Shown: in pieces, positions 37,233-45,225 of the stretch
How positions within the stretch are numbered: position 1 is the stretch's first letter
How the letters are laid out: the number at the start of each line of letters is the position of its first letter
Assembly: GCF_000949385.2 (NCBI RefSeq)
Contig: NZ_JYKO02000002.1
Span: 1 to 45,232, forward strand
Length of the DNA: 45,232 bases
Source: Pseudomonas sp. LFM046
GTDB lineage: Bacteria; Pseudomonadota; Gammaproteobacteria; Pseudomonadales; Pseudomonadaceae
Direction of reading: 5' to 3'
Notes under the pieces: model-generated
What the model was told of the DNA's origin: nothing
Database searches by the model: none
Seen by the model: only the letters and a program-made list of their open reading frames with translations
Translations under genes and position numbers: made by a program

Positions 37233-39419
37233 ATGCTGAAATTTTTGAACAACTGGTCGGCGACCTTGCTCGCGCCCCTCACGGCGGAGGCGCTGTCGAT
37301 GTCGGTCGATGCCGGCGAAGCGGCCAAGCTGACGGGGCTGGGGTCTGGCGACCATTACCTGCTGACCCTCAGCGAGGCGGATTCCACTGGCCAGGAGATC
37401 GACTGGGAGATCGTCAAGGTCACGGCCAACGTCGGTGGAACGCTGACCATCGAGCGCAACCAGGAAAGCAGCGGGGCGCGCCCCTGGCCCACGGATACCC
37501 CCGTGAGCATCCGCCTGACGGCCGGCGGGCTAGTCGGACTGGGGCAGTCCACCGGCGGCAGCGACCAGGTCGGCGATTGGCTGACGTCATCTGCCACCCC
37601 AGGGGCCGGCTGGCTGGCGGCCGACGGTAGCGCGAAGGCGAAGAGCACGTATCCGGCCCTGCATGCCGTGCTGGGAGACCGCCTGGCCCGCTTGCGCCGT
37701 TCCGCCGTGCTGCGGTCGCAGGCAACCGGCACGCCGGGGCCTATCAGCAAAGGCGGCGGCGTCTATCTGCTGAGCTTCCCTGGCACGAACCAGCTGATGC
37801 GCAGTGCCGACGGTGGCACGACCTGGTCGGCGGTCGCGCTGGTCGACGGCTCCGGTACCAGCGTTCTGGTCAACGGCCTGACCTACGGCGCCGGGGTATT
37901 CGTGGCGGTGGGCAGCTCCGGGCGGATCGGCTACAGCGCCGATGGCCGGACCTGGACCCTGGCTACCTCGCCGTTCTCCTCCACGGTGGTGCGTGGCGTG
38001 ACCTTTGCGGCTGGGTTGTTCGTCGCGGTCGCGGACTCCGGCAAGCTGGCCACCAGCCCTGACGGTGCCAACTGGACCCTGCGCACCAGCCAGTTCGGTA
38101 CCAGTGCGGTCCTGGGTGTTGCGTACAGCGTCGGCCGATTCGTCATTGTTGGCGCCGCGGGCAAGGTCGCCTACAGCGCCGATGGCGAGACTTGGACCCT
38201 GGGCACCTCCGGCAGCAGTAGCACGCTCAACGCGGTTGGGGCGGTGGCCGGCGGCTTTGTCACCTATGACTCGTCGCTGGCGTACACCAGCAGCGACGGT
38301 AATACCTGGACCAGCAACACTCCGGGAATCGGGGCCCACGACGCCTTCGTCGCCAGCGGCGGGCGCGTGCTGCTTTCCGGCTCCACCGTGCTGGAAACGA
38401 CCGATGGCGTGACCTGGACGCCGTTCAGCAACCCGCTCCCCGGCGGCATCGATGTCCTGGCCTTCTTTGATGACGGCGTTCTGGAGATAGTGGGCGGCGG
38501 CAATGCCACGTACTTCTTTCGTCCTGCGGGCGGCGCCTGGGCGCGGCGGTTCAACCTGGCCGGCACGTCGGATATCAGCGCCATCGCCCATGGCGCGGGC
38601 AAGTACGTGGCGATCTCCACGAGCGGTGACCTGGTCGTCAGCACCGACGCCGTGACCTGGACGCGAGTCGAAACGACGGCCACCGTGGCGGCGGTCTCCG
38701 CCGTCTACGGTAATGGCCTGTTCGTGGTGGGGTGTACCTCCGGCCGCATCATGACCAGTGCCGACGCCGAGACCTGGACCGTAACCACCCTCAGCGGTGT
38801 GACCGGCTCGGCCGGCGTGACCGCATTCGGGGGCGGGCGCTTCGCCATCATTTTCGGCAACACCTGTGCCAGCAGTGCGGATGGGGCGACCTGGACCCTG
38901 GCAACGGTAACCGGTGGTGGGACCGCCCTGCTGGCCTATGGTGCTGGGCGCTGGGTGCTGACCACGAACAGCTCCATCGTCATGACCAGCCCGGATGCGA
39001 TCACCTGGACCACGCACTTCGACGTGATGGGTCGCCCCACGGCGCTGGCCTTCGGCAATGGCTGGTTTGTCGCGGTCGACTCCGCGCGAGTGCACATCTC
39101 TCGCGAGGGGTTGTCCTGGGAAGTGGTGGGTCCGGCGCCGCCGGAGGCATTGCATTTGGCCTTTGGGGATGGCGTCTTTGTCCTCGTCTGCGCGCACCCC
39201 AAGGTCTACACGTCCGAGGATGGCGAGCGCTGGGAAGGTCTCTTGTGGTCCTTCCCCAGCGAGGACGCGCCGGCTCCCAAGCGGGTGTTGGCCGCCGGGG
39301 GCCGAGCCCTGATCGCGGGCACTGGTGGCTACCTGGCCACCTACACCCCGGACTTCAACATGAGCACGCACTTCGTCCTGCCGCTCGGCGGGCGTCGCGA
39401 CTTCATCAAAGCCCTGTAA
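37233..39419 (+). CDS. Asp-box tail protein, probable receptor binding
   Basis: A 728-residue tail protein. The first 125 residues (LNNWSATLLAPLTAEALSMS, GDHYLLTLSEAD) are a common virion-attachment domain. From about residue 180 on it has about a dozen repeats of the Asp-box kind: SADGRTWT, SPDGANWT, SADGETWT, SSDGNTWT, TTDGVTWT, STDAVTWT, SADAETWT, SADGATWT, SPDAITWT, SEDGERWE. These recur about every 35-50 residues, as in beta-propellers of sialidase or BNR type. No catalytic sialidase motif is seen, so binding to a surface glycan or other receptor is the better guess. Forms a tail spike or adhesin. Confidence 0.8.
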   Translation: MLKFLNNWSATLLAPLTAEALSMSVDAGEAAKLTGLGSGDHYLLTLSEADSTGQEIDWEIVKVTANVGGTLTIERNQESSGARPWPTDTPVSIRLTAGGLVGLGQSTGGSDQVGDWLTSSATPGAGWLAADGSAKAKSTYPALHAVLGDRLARLRRSAVLRSQATGTPGPISKGGGVYLLSFPGTNQLMRSADGGTTWSAVALVDGSGTSVLVNGLTYGAGVFVAVGSSGRIGYSADGRTWTLATSPFSSTVVRGVTFAAGLFVAVADSGKLATSPDGANWTLRTSQFGTSAVLGVAYSVGRFVIVGAAGKVAYSADGETWTLGTSGSSSTLNAVGAVAGGFVTYDSSLAYTSSDGNTWTSNTPGIGAHDAFVASGGRVLLSGSTVLETTDGVTWTPFSNPLPGGIDVLAFFDDGVLEIVGGGNATYFFRPAGGAWARRFNLAGTSDISAIAHGAGKYVAISTSGDLVVSTDAVTWTRVETTATVAAVSAVYGNGLFVVGCTSGRIMTSADAETWTVTTLSGVTGSAGVTAFGGGRFAIIFGNTCASSADGATWTLATVTGGGTALLAYGAGRWVLTTNSSIVMTSPDAITWTTHFDVMGRPTALAFGNGWFVAVDSARVHISREGLSWEVVGPAPPEALHLAFGDGVFVLVCAHPKVYTSEDGERWEGLLWSFPSEDAPAPKRVLAAGGRALIAGTGGYLATYTPDFNMSTHFVLPLGGRRDFIKAL

Positions 39420-39449
39420 CGCCTCTCTGACCTCAAGGAGCAGCCAGCC

Positions 39450-42188
39450 ATGCAGCCGGCCCGCCTAGACCTGCCCGTTATTCAGGGTGCGACCTTCCGC
39501 CAGATCCTGCGCATCATGCAGCCGGAGCTGGCGTACCGTCCGATTACCGCCATCGCCAGCACCTCGCCTGTGCGCCTGTCCGTCGACCACGACCTGCCGA
39601 CCGACTGGCCGGTGTGGGTGCGCGGCGTGCAGGGCATGCCCGACCTCAACCGTGAAGTGACGCGGCAGCGCCCGCACCTGGCCCGGGTGGTGGATGCCCA
39701 GCACCTGGACATCAACCTGTTGGCCGCCACCGGCCTGCTGCCCAAGGGCGGTGAGCTGAGCTACTACCTGCCGGTGGACCTGGCCGGCGCCACCGCGACC
39801 CTGAAGGTGCTGGACGCTGCCGGCGCCGAACTGCTCAGCCTGGTGCCGACCGTCCATGCCGGCGGCTGGGTGGAGATCCTGCTCACCGACGAGGAGACCG
39901 CCGCCCTGGCCTGGAAGGAGGGCGCCTGGTTCCTCGATCTGGCATTCCCCAATGGGGAGAGTTACCGCGCAGCCACCGGCAAGGCCACGGTCTATCCGGC
40001 CGGCACGGTGCCGTCAGGCAACTGCGACAGCGCCTGGGTACTCACCGCCGGTGCCCAGGGCGTTCCGGGCGTTCCTGGCCCGATTGGCCCGGCCTTCAAG
40101 GTCGACGCATCGGGCCCGCTGGCCGATCGCGGGCTGTACGACGCCGAAGGCGAGGGCTTCTCTTTCCTGGCCACCGACACGGGCGACCTCTACCTGCGCG
40201 AGGGCGCGGCCGGCGGCTGGTCGGCGGGCGTGCCCTTCCAGGGCCCGGAGGGCGTGCCTGGGGATGACGGCCGCAGCATCATCAGCGTGGCGATCAATGG
40301 TGCCGGCCACCTGATCATCACCTATAGCGACGGCACCACCAGCGATGCCGGCGCTATGCCGACGGCGCCGACCGTATGGGGCACCATCGGCGGCACCCTG
40401 CTGGACCAGGATGACTTGGCCCTGGCTCTTTCCGGCAAAGCGACAGCTGCCCAGGGTGCCAAGGCTGACAGTGCGGTACAGCCTGCAGACCTGGCGCCGG
40501 TGGCCACCAGCGGCAGCTATGCCGACCTCAGCGGCAAGCCGTTCATCCCGAGTACGCCGGGCGACGTCGGCGCCGCCACCGCCGCGCAGGGGGCCAAGGC
40601 GGACACCGCCGTGCAGCCGGCTACCCTGACTGCTGGCCTGGCCGGCAAGGTGGACAAGGAAGCGGGCAAGGGCCTGTCGCAGGAGAACTTCACCAGCGCT
40701 GAAAAGGCCAAGCTGGCCAGCCTGGAGTCCACTCACTTCAAGGGCGCGTTCGCCAGCCTGGCCGCCTTGCAGGCTGCACTCCCTACTGCCGTGGCGGGCG
40801 ACTACGCCGACGTCGATGCGGGCGTGGGCAGCGACACCGTGCGCTATATCTGGGACGTCAGCGACAGCGCGTGGGTGCCGTCGGGCAGCGGCTCGCCGCT
40901 GACGGCTGCGCAGATCAAGACGCTGTACGAGTCCAACCCCGACACCAACCCCTTTACTGATGCGGAAGAGGCCAAGCTGGCCGGTATCGCCACCGAAGCG
41001 ACCAAAAACAGCAATACCGACGAACTGGCGGAAGGCGCGACCAACCAGTACTTCACTGCCGCCCGGGTTCGAGCCGTGGTGCTGACTGGCTTGAGCCTGG
41101 CAACTAGCGCCGCAATCGCGGCGACGGACACAGTGCTGGGCGCCCTGGGCAAGCTGCAGGCGCAGATCACCGCGCACTTCGGTTCCGGCGGGTCGGCCCA
41201 TGCTGATGCCACCACCAGCGCCTCGGGCTTCATGAGCGCATCGGACAAGACCAAGCTCAACGGTATCGCGGCGAACGCGACGGCCAACGATACCGACGCG
41301 AACCTGAAGAACCGGACCAACCACACCGGCACTCAATCGGCCAGCACCATCAGCGACTTCAGTGAAGCGGTGGATGACCGTGTGGCGGCGCTGCTCGTCC
41401 AGGGCAGCAACATCACCCTGACCTACGACGACGCGGCGGGCACACTCACTATCGCCGCTGCTGGCGGTGGGAGTGGCGGCGACCTGCTGGCGACCCTGGT
41501 CAATGCCGAGGTCGCCATCTCTGCCGCTACGACCTTGACCTCCGGGGCGTTTGGCAAGATGCACACCGTGACAGGCACCACGGCCGATTACGCCGTTGGC
41601 TTGCCGGCGGTTTCAGGGAACGGCGGGAAGCTCATCGGCCTACGCATGAGCTCGGCGCTCACCAAGTTCATCACGGTCGACGGCAACGCCAGCGAATTGA
41701 TTGACGGGGCGCTGACCCGGGTGATGTGGAAACACGAGGTGGCCATCCTGTATTGCGATGGCACCGCCTGGATCAAATTGGGTGGTAAGACCGTGCCGAT
41801 GGTGGCCGAGGCCACGCGCTCAACGGGCGATACGACCGGCATCGGCGTGACCAAGCTTATCGACCTCGACACCGCCAGTAACGACCCGGCGGGGCTGGTC
41901 GACCTGTCCGGCGACCGGATCAACATCAAACGCACCGGCAGCTACCTGACCACCTTCCAGTGCGTCTTTCCTAGCGGCGGCACCGCTTCGACGCGGCAGG
42001 CGCGCCTCGACCGCAACGGCGCGAATATCAACAGCTGCGGCCCCGACTCCGGCGGGCGCACGGCGCGCGGCTCACTGCCGGTGACGCATACGGCCGGTGA
42101 CTATATCCAGCTCAGCGCGTTCCAGAACAACGGCACCGAGTCGGTCGCCAGCAACATCCTCTCCATCGTCGAGGTGCCCACGTGGTGA
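39450..42188 (+). CDS. Collagen-like tail fibre protein
   Basis: A 912-residue fibre. After an N-terminal domain (1-200), a short collagen-like stretch GVPGVPGPIGPA begins a trimeric fibre. Then come repeats like KATAAQGAKADSAVQPADL and KADTAVQPATLTAGL (about 330-400), a shaft with ATSASGFMSASDKTKLNGIA, and a C-terminal part like a C1q/TNF head (TRSTGDTTGIGVTKLIDLD, ATRQARLDRNG-type) of about 135 residues. It would contact the host. Long Gly/Ala content and regular repeats fit a fibre. It precedes an assembly-type gene. Confidence 0.85.
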   Translation: MQPARLDLPVIQGATFRQILRIMQPELAYRPITAIASTSPVRLSVDHDLPTDWPVWVRGVQGMPDLNREVTRQRPHLARVVDAQHLDINLLAATGLLPKGGELSYYLPVDLAGATATLKVLDAAGAELLSLVPTVHAGGWVEILLTDEETAALAWKEGAWFLDLAFPNGESYRAATGKATVYPAGTVPSGNCDSAWVLTAGAQGVPGVPGPIGPAFKVDASGPLADRGLYDAEGEGFSFLATDTGDLYLREGAAGGWSAGVPFQGPEGVPGDDGRSIISVAINGAGHLIITYSDGTTSDAGAMPTAPTVWGTIGGTLLDQDDLALALSGKATAAQGAKADSAVQPADLAPVATSGSYADLSGKPFIPSTPGDVGAATAAQGAKADTAVQPATLTAGLAGKVDKEAGKGLSQENFTSAEKAKLASLESTHFKGAFASLAALQAALPTAVAGDYADVDAGVGSDTVRYIWDVSDSAWVPSGSGSPLTAAQIKTLYESNPDTNPFTDAEEAKLAGIATEATKNSNTDELAEGATNQYFTAARVRAVVLTGLSLATSAAIAATDTVLGALGKLQAQITAHFGSGGSAHADATTSASGFMSASDKTKLNGIAANATANDTDANLKNRTNHTGTQSASTISDFSEAVDDRVAALLVQGSNITLTYDDAAGTLTIAAAGGGSGGDLLATLVNAEVAISAATTLTSGAFGKMHTVTGTTADYAVGLPAVSGNGGKLIGLRMSSALTKFITVDGNASELIDGALTRVMWKHEVAILYCDGTAWIKLGGKTVPMVAEATRSTGDTTGIGVTKLIDLDTASNDPAGLVDLSGDRINIKRTGSYLTTFQCVFPSGGTASTRQARLDRNGANINSCGPDSGGRTARGSLPVTHTAGDYIQLSAFQNNGTESVASNILSIVEVPTW

Positions 42189-42679
42189 TTTACGAAGCTA
42201 TTGCCTACCTGCACCCGGAGCTTATGGTTCTGGAGGATTACGAGATCCGCGATAGCGGCAATGGGCCGGAACTGGTGCGCTGGCCGGAAGGCGTTCCATT
42301 TCCCTCTGACAGCGAGCAGCTGGCCGCCCTGTTCGTGGTCACCCGGCAGCGCAAGCTAGACGAGATCAACCGGCTGTATGAAGGCGAGTTCGCCGCAATC
42401 AAACGGCAATACCCGGATGCCGAGCGCGAATCTTGGCCGATTCAGTTGCGCGAGGCTGAGCTGCTACTGACGAACCCGCAGGCGGCCACGCCCTTCCTGG
42501 ACGCCCTGCTGATGGCGCGCGCCTTTGGCGAAAACAAGGTCGAGTTGGCGGATAAGGTGAGGGCGAAGAACGAGGCCTACGCGGGCCTCAGTGCCGCCCT
42601 GACTGGGAAGCGCCACAAGCTGGAGCGTCAGCTGGTGCTGGCCGAGACGCTGGAGCAGGTCCAGTCCGTCGTCTGGTAG
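42182..42679 (+). CDS. Tail-fibre-associated protein
   Basis: A 165-residue protein that starts with GTG 42182, overlapping the fibre stop by 7 bases. The first 60 residues (IAYLHPELMVLEDYEIRDSG) are mixed; the rest is helical and charged (RQRKLDEINRLYEGEFAAIK, YPDAERESWPIQLREAE). This build, after a fibre gene, is common for fibre-assembly or DUF4376-like proteins. A role in folding or attaching the fibre is inferred. Confidence 0.65.
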   Translation: MVIYEAIAYLHPELMVLEDYEIRDSGNGPELVRWPEGVPFPSDSEQLAALFVVTRQRKLDEINRLYEGEFAAIKRQYPDAERESWPIQLREAELLLTNPQAATPFLDALLMARAFGENKVELADKVRAKNEAYAGLSAALTGKRHKLERQLVLAETLEQVQSVVW

Positions 42680-42697
42680 CCGTCGCTGTTCCATCCC

Positions 42698-42720
42698 AAC
42701 CCCGCCCTGGCGGGGTTTTT
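42698..42720 (+). terminator. Intrinsic terminator after tail genes
   Basis: Stem AACCCCGC / GCGGGGTT closing a 4-base loop, then five T in all. It lies between the tail-fibre block and the endolysin gene and may reduce readthrough into lysis genes. Confidence 0.82.
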
Positions 42721-42736
42721 CATTTCTGGAGGACGC

Positions 42737-43306
42737 ATGGAGATCACCAAGGAGCAGCTGCTCCAGATCCTGCCGAACGCCGGCAGCAAGCGGGCGGCGC
42801 TGTTCGCGACCGCGATCAACGGGGCGGTGCGGCGCTGGGCGATCGATACGCCCAAGCGCATGGCGGCTTTCCTGGCCCAGGTCGGCCACGAGTCGGGGCA
42901 CCTGCAGTACGTGCGCGAGCTGGGCGGCACCGCCTACCTGGCCAAGTACGACACCGGCAAATTAGCCGAGCGGCTGGGAAACACCCCAGAGGCCGACGGC
43001 GATGGCCAGTTCTACCGTGGGCGCGGGCTGATCCAGATCACCGGACGGGCCAACTACCTGGCCTGCAGCTTGGCGCTGTTCAGTGACACCCGCTTGCTGG
43101 CTCAGCCCCAGCTGCTGGAGGAGCCTGATTGGGCGGTGCATTCGGCTGGGTGGTTCTGGAATAGCAAGGGCCTGAACCCCTTGGCCGATACCGGCGAGTT
43201 CCTGCGCATCACCCGCGTGATCAACGGTGGCACCAACGGCCTGGCTGAGCGCCGCGAGATCTGGGCGCGGGCGCGCCAGGTGCTGGGTGTGGGGGTGGCG
43301 GCATGA
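42737..43306 (+). CDS. GH19 endolysin
   Basis: A 189-residue glycoside hydrolase family 19 (chitinase-like) endolysin. MAAFLAQVGHESGHL has the catalytic E52, with a second Glu at E61 in YVRELGG. YRGRGLIQITGRANY is the hallmark substrate segment, and WFWNSKGLNPLADTGEF follows, then VINGGTNGLAERR. It cuts the glycan strands of peptidoglycan at the end of infection. No signal peptide is seen, so it needs the holin at 19086. Overlaps the next gene by 4 bases. Confidence 0.94.
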   Translation: MEITKEQLLQILPNAGSKRAALFATAINGAVRRWAIDTPKRMAAFLAQVGHESGHLQYVRELGGTAYLAKYDTGKLAERLGNTPEADGDGQFYRGRGLIQITGRANYLACSLALFSDTRLLAQPQLLEEPDWAVHSAGWFWNSKGLNPLADTGEFLRITRVINGGTNGLAERREIWARARQVLGVGVAA

Positions 43307-43659
43307 CGGGCTTCGTCCGATTGTCAGCAGTGCTCAAGCAGGGCCAGGCCGGCACCCTGTTTTTCCACTGCCCTGGATGCGATGGCTTGCACGGGGTGCG
43401 TATTGGCGTGGGCGCTGGTCCGCGTTGGGATTGGGACGGCAACGTCCACCGCCCGACCTTCTCTCCATCCGTCCTGGTGCGGACTGGCCGCGCGGTCGAT
43501 CCGTCATTCGTTCCAGAGCCTGGAGATCCGCCGGAGGTGTGTCATTCCTTCGTCCGTGGTGGGCAGATCCAGTTCCTGGATGACTGCACTCACGCCCTGG
43601 CCGGGAAGACGGTGGATCTGCCGGTGTTGCCGGAGGAGGGCGCCCGATGGGATGGGTGA
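43303..43659 (+). CDS. DUF6527 family protein
   Basis: A 118-residue protein (MTGFVRLSAVLKQGQAGTLF) with the pattern of the DUF6527 family, common in phage lysis regions: FFHCPGCDGLHGV, RPTFSPSVLV, then CHSFVRGGQIQFLDDCTHAL and AGKTVDLPVL. The Cys and His residues suggest a zinc site. The function is not known. It overlaps both neighbours (endolysin by 4, Rz-like gene by 13 bases). Confidence 0.8.
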   Translation: MTGFVRLSAVLKQGQAGTLFFHCPGCDGLHGVRIGVGAGPRWDWDGNVHRPTFSPSVLVRTGRAVDPSFVPEPGDPPEVCHSFVRGGQIQFLDDCTHALAGKTVDLPVLPEEGARWDG

Positions 43660-44192
43660 AAGTGTTGCCGTCCTGGTGCTGGTGGTTGGTTGCCCTGGCA
43701 CTGGTGGCCGGGTTGCAGCAACTGCGGTTCGCTGACCTGCAGATCGATGTCGCTAGCGCGACTGCCGGCAAGGTTGAGGCGGAAAAGGGGCTCAGCGACT
43801 ACCGCCTGGAGGTTGCCGAGCGCGACCGCCGGGTCGCAGCGCGGGCCCGAACTGAAGAGCAACGCCGCCAGAAGGCGATAGATGAGGTGGGGAATGAAGC
43901 GGAAGGGAAGCTGGAAGCGGCTCGGACCGATGCTACTCGGGCTGGCGATGCTCTACAGCGGCTGCAGCAGCGATTCGACGAAGCCGAGCGAAGGAGCCGC
44001 GCCTGCGGCAATTCCCTTACTGCCCAGCTCAGCCAGGCAGCCGAAGGTGAGGCCCGAATGCGAGCCGACGTGCTCGGCCGGCTTGGAGAGGCTGCTCGAC
44101 TCTATGCTTCTGAAGCCGACGAGCGGGGAGTAGCGGGGAGGGCTTGTGAGGTGGCCTATGAGCGTGTGAGGGAAGGGGGAGGCGGGGAATGA
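43647..44192 (+). CDS. Rz: Inner-membrane spanin (Rz-like, DUF2514)
   Basis: A 181-residue i-spanin. The N-terminal anchor is at about 8-24 (SWCWWLVALALVAGL), followed by a long periplasmic coiled coil (KVEAEKGLSDYRLEVAERDR, RARTEEQRRQKAIDEVGNEA) and a C-terminal end with CEVAYERVRE. It would pair with the nested lipoprotein to fuse the inner and outer membrane at lysis. Start ATG 43647 lies inside the DUF6527 gene. A strong terminator follows the stop. Confidence 0.87.
   Translation: MGWVKVLPSWCWWLVALALVAGLQQLRFADLQIDVASATAGKVEAEKGLSDYRLEVAERDRRVAARARTEEQRRQKAIDEVGNEAEGKLEAARTDATRAGDALQRLQQRFDEAERRSRACGNSLTAQLSQAAEGEARMRADVLGRLGEAARLYASEADERGVAGRACEVAYERVREGGGGE
43894..44133 (+). CDS. Rz1: Outer-membrane spanin lipoprotein (Rz1-like)
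   Basis: A 79-residue lipoprotein wholly nested in another frame of the Rz gene. It has a basic start (MKRKGSWKRL), a hydrophobic stretch (GPMLLGLAML) and a lipobox YSGC with C24, followed by a mature part with several prolines (SEGAAPAAIPLLPSS). GAGGTGGGG precedes ATG 43894; an in-frame ATG at 43882 is possible. Nested Rz/Rz1 pairs are the norm in phages of this kind, so the call is strong despite its being easily missed. Confidence 0.82.
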   Translation: MKRKGSWKRLGPMLLGLAMLYSGCSSDSTKPSEGAAPAAIPLLPSSARQPKVRPECEPTCSAGLERLLDSMLLKPTSGE

Positions 44193-44218
44193 AAAGCCCC
44201 GCAAATGCGGGGCTTTTT
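44192..44218. terminator. Bidirectional terminator
   Basis: Stem AAAAGCCCCGC / GCGGGGCTTTTT with an AAAT loop. T-runs are present on both strands, so it ends the late rightward genes and also the leftward gene 44231-44992. Confidence 0.9.
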
Positions 44219-44230
44219 AGATGCTTGGCA

Positions 44231-44992
44231 CTACTTCTGCTCAGCAGGCGGTGCCGCAAACATCTCCTGAAGGGCTGCTTGAAGCGCCATCTTTTCGTCA
44301 TCACTCCATTTGCGGCTGGGGTGGCCGGTGGGGGCGGACAGGGTGGGGCCATTCTGAAGTGCATGCAGCGCGTCAGCCATGCTGTCGCGAGCATCTTTTA
44401 GCGGAGTAACAATCCCAGTCGCAAGTTCCATAAGGCTTCCCCCCTCGTTGAGCATTCGCTCGGCGTCTTGCAGCGTAGCTTCGTCTTTAGTCAGATTGCT
44501 AATGCCGGAGTGTAGTTCCACATAGCGCGTCGTGCCCCCAGTAAAAGGGTCGCTTACTCCGGCTGTATCGATTGCCCGCATACTGCAGCCGTTCTTGGCG
44601 AAGCAGTCGCGAGCGAAAAACTTACCACTCCCCGAGAATCTGGCGCTATCGCCGTGAGTCACACAGTGGCCCCAGTCATAAAGAACACGACCAGCGGTAG
44701 TAATTAGGCAGATGTTCACATCTGTCCAGACTCCGGGGGCTACCTCACGTTCGGTTGGCGGCGGCGGGGTAACCATCGGAAGCGGCTGCTTGAACCAGGT
44801 CTTCCATAGGCTAATAAGCAGCCCGTCGCCCGCAAACACAATTGCACCATAGCGCGAAACTGAAATCTTCTCGAAGCCCGTATCGTCAATGAAAGCTACG
44901 TGGGTTGGATTGTTCGCGTTCGGCAGTGGTATCGACCAGCGCGAGTCACTCGTTACTTGCAGCTTTACCCTATCGATAGCGTTCGTAGTCAT
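44231..44992 (-). CDS. Opposite-strand cargo gene, unknown function
   Basis: A 253-residue protein (MTTNAIDRVKLQVTSDSRWS) that I do not recognise with certainty. The early part VAFIDDTGFEKISVSRYGAIVFAGDGLLISLW faintly recalls Ntn-hydrolase or proteasome-like proteins, but the evidence is weak; the only cysteines are C95, C110, C129 and C135. The C-terminal 60 residues are helical (KDARDSMADALHALQ, DDEKMALQAALQEMF). No signal peptide. The gene looks less GC-rich than its neighbours, is on the opposite strand, has its own promoter (45023-45050), and ends at the bidirectional terminator. This is the typical build of a lysogenic-conversion or defence gene next to the attachment site. Confidence 0.75.
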   Translation of the reverse strand: MTTNAIDRVKLQVTSDSRWSIPLPNANNPTHVAFIDDTGFEKISVSRYGAIVFAGDGLLISLWKTWFKQPLPMVTPPPPTEREVAPGVWTDVNICLITTAGRVLYDWGHCVTHGDSARFSGSGKFFARDCFAKNGCSMRAIDTAGVSDPFTGGTTRYVELHSGISNLTKDEATLQDAERMLNEGGSLMELATGIVTPLKDARDSMADALHALQNGPTLSAPTGHPSRKWSDDEKMALQAALQEMFAAPPAEQK

Positions 44993-45022
44993 CCATGGCA
45001 GCCTTGTTCTTGAGGTCGCGCA

Positions 45023-45050
45023 ATTATCCTGACCGTAATTGGTCAGTCAA
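45023..45050 (-). promoter_or_regulatory. Promoter of the opposite-strand cargo gene
   Basis: On the minus strand: -35 TTGACT (45050-45045), 16-base spacer, -10 GATAAT (45028-45023), each five of six to consensus. The spacer carries the inverted repeat TGACC-GTAATT-GGTCA, a possible operator. It would drive 44231-44992 in the lysogen independent of phage control. Confidence 0.72.
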
Positions 45051-45114
45051 TGGCAGTACGCCATTAATTTTTCATGGCTTCAGGGTCTGGGCGCCGAAAG
45101 TGGCCGACTGGTTC

Positions 45115-45132
45115 GTACCAATTTCCGTACCA
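45115..45132. repeat. GTACCA direct-repeat pair, right
   Basis: GTACCAATTTCCGTACCA, two GTACCA units with 12-bp spacing. It matches the left pair (72-88, 11-bp spacing) with one inserted base. Candidate arm-type integrase sites or part of a longer attachment region. Confidence 0.45.
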
Positions 45133-45225
45133 CTGCCGGCGTAAATGGGCGGAATTGAACGGAGCGGGGCGCTTTTGGTCTACGTGGTTCGCGGGTTCTA
45201 GTCGCCGTGACACGCGCCCCTAATC

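Noticed and set aside
37233-42188. A fourth DGR variable repeat in the tail adhesin or fibre genes
   Set aside because: I looked for the YRARAVRR and STQYSP ends and the invariant TR block in these genes and did not find them.
45150-45215. tRNA-like 3' end near GCGGGTTCTAGTC
   Set aside because: The T-loop-like bases are present but the flanking stem does not pair and no acceptor stem can be drawn.
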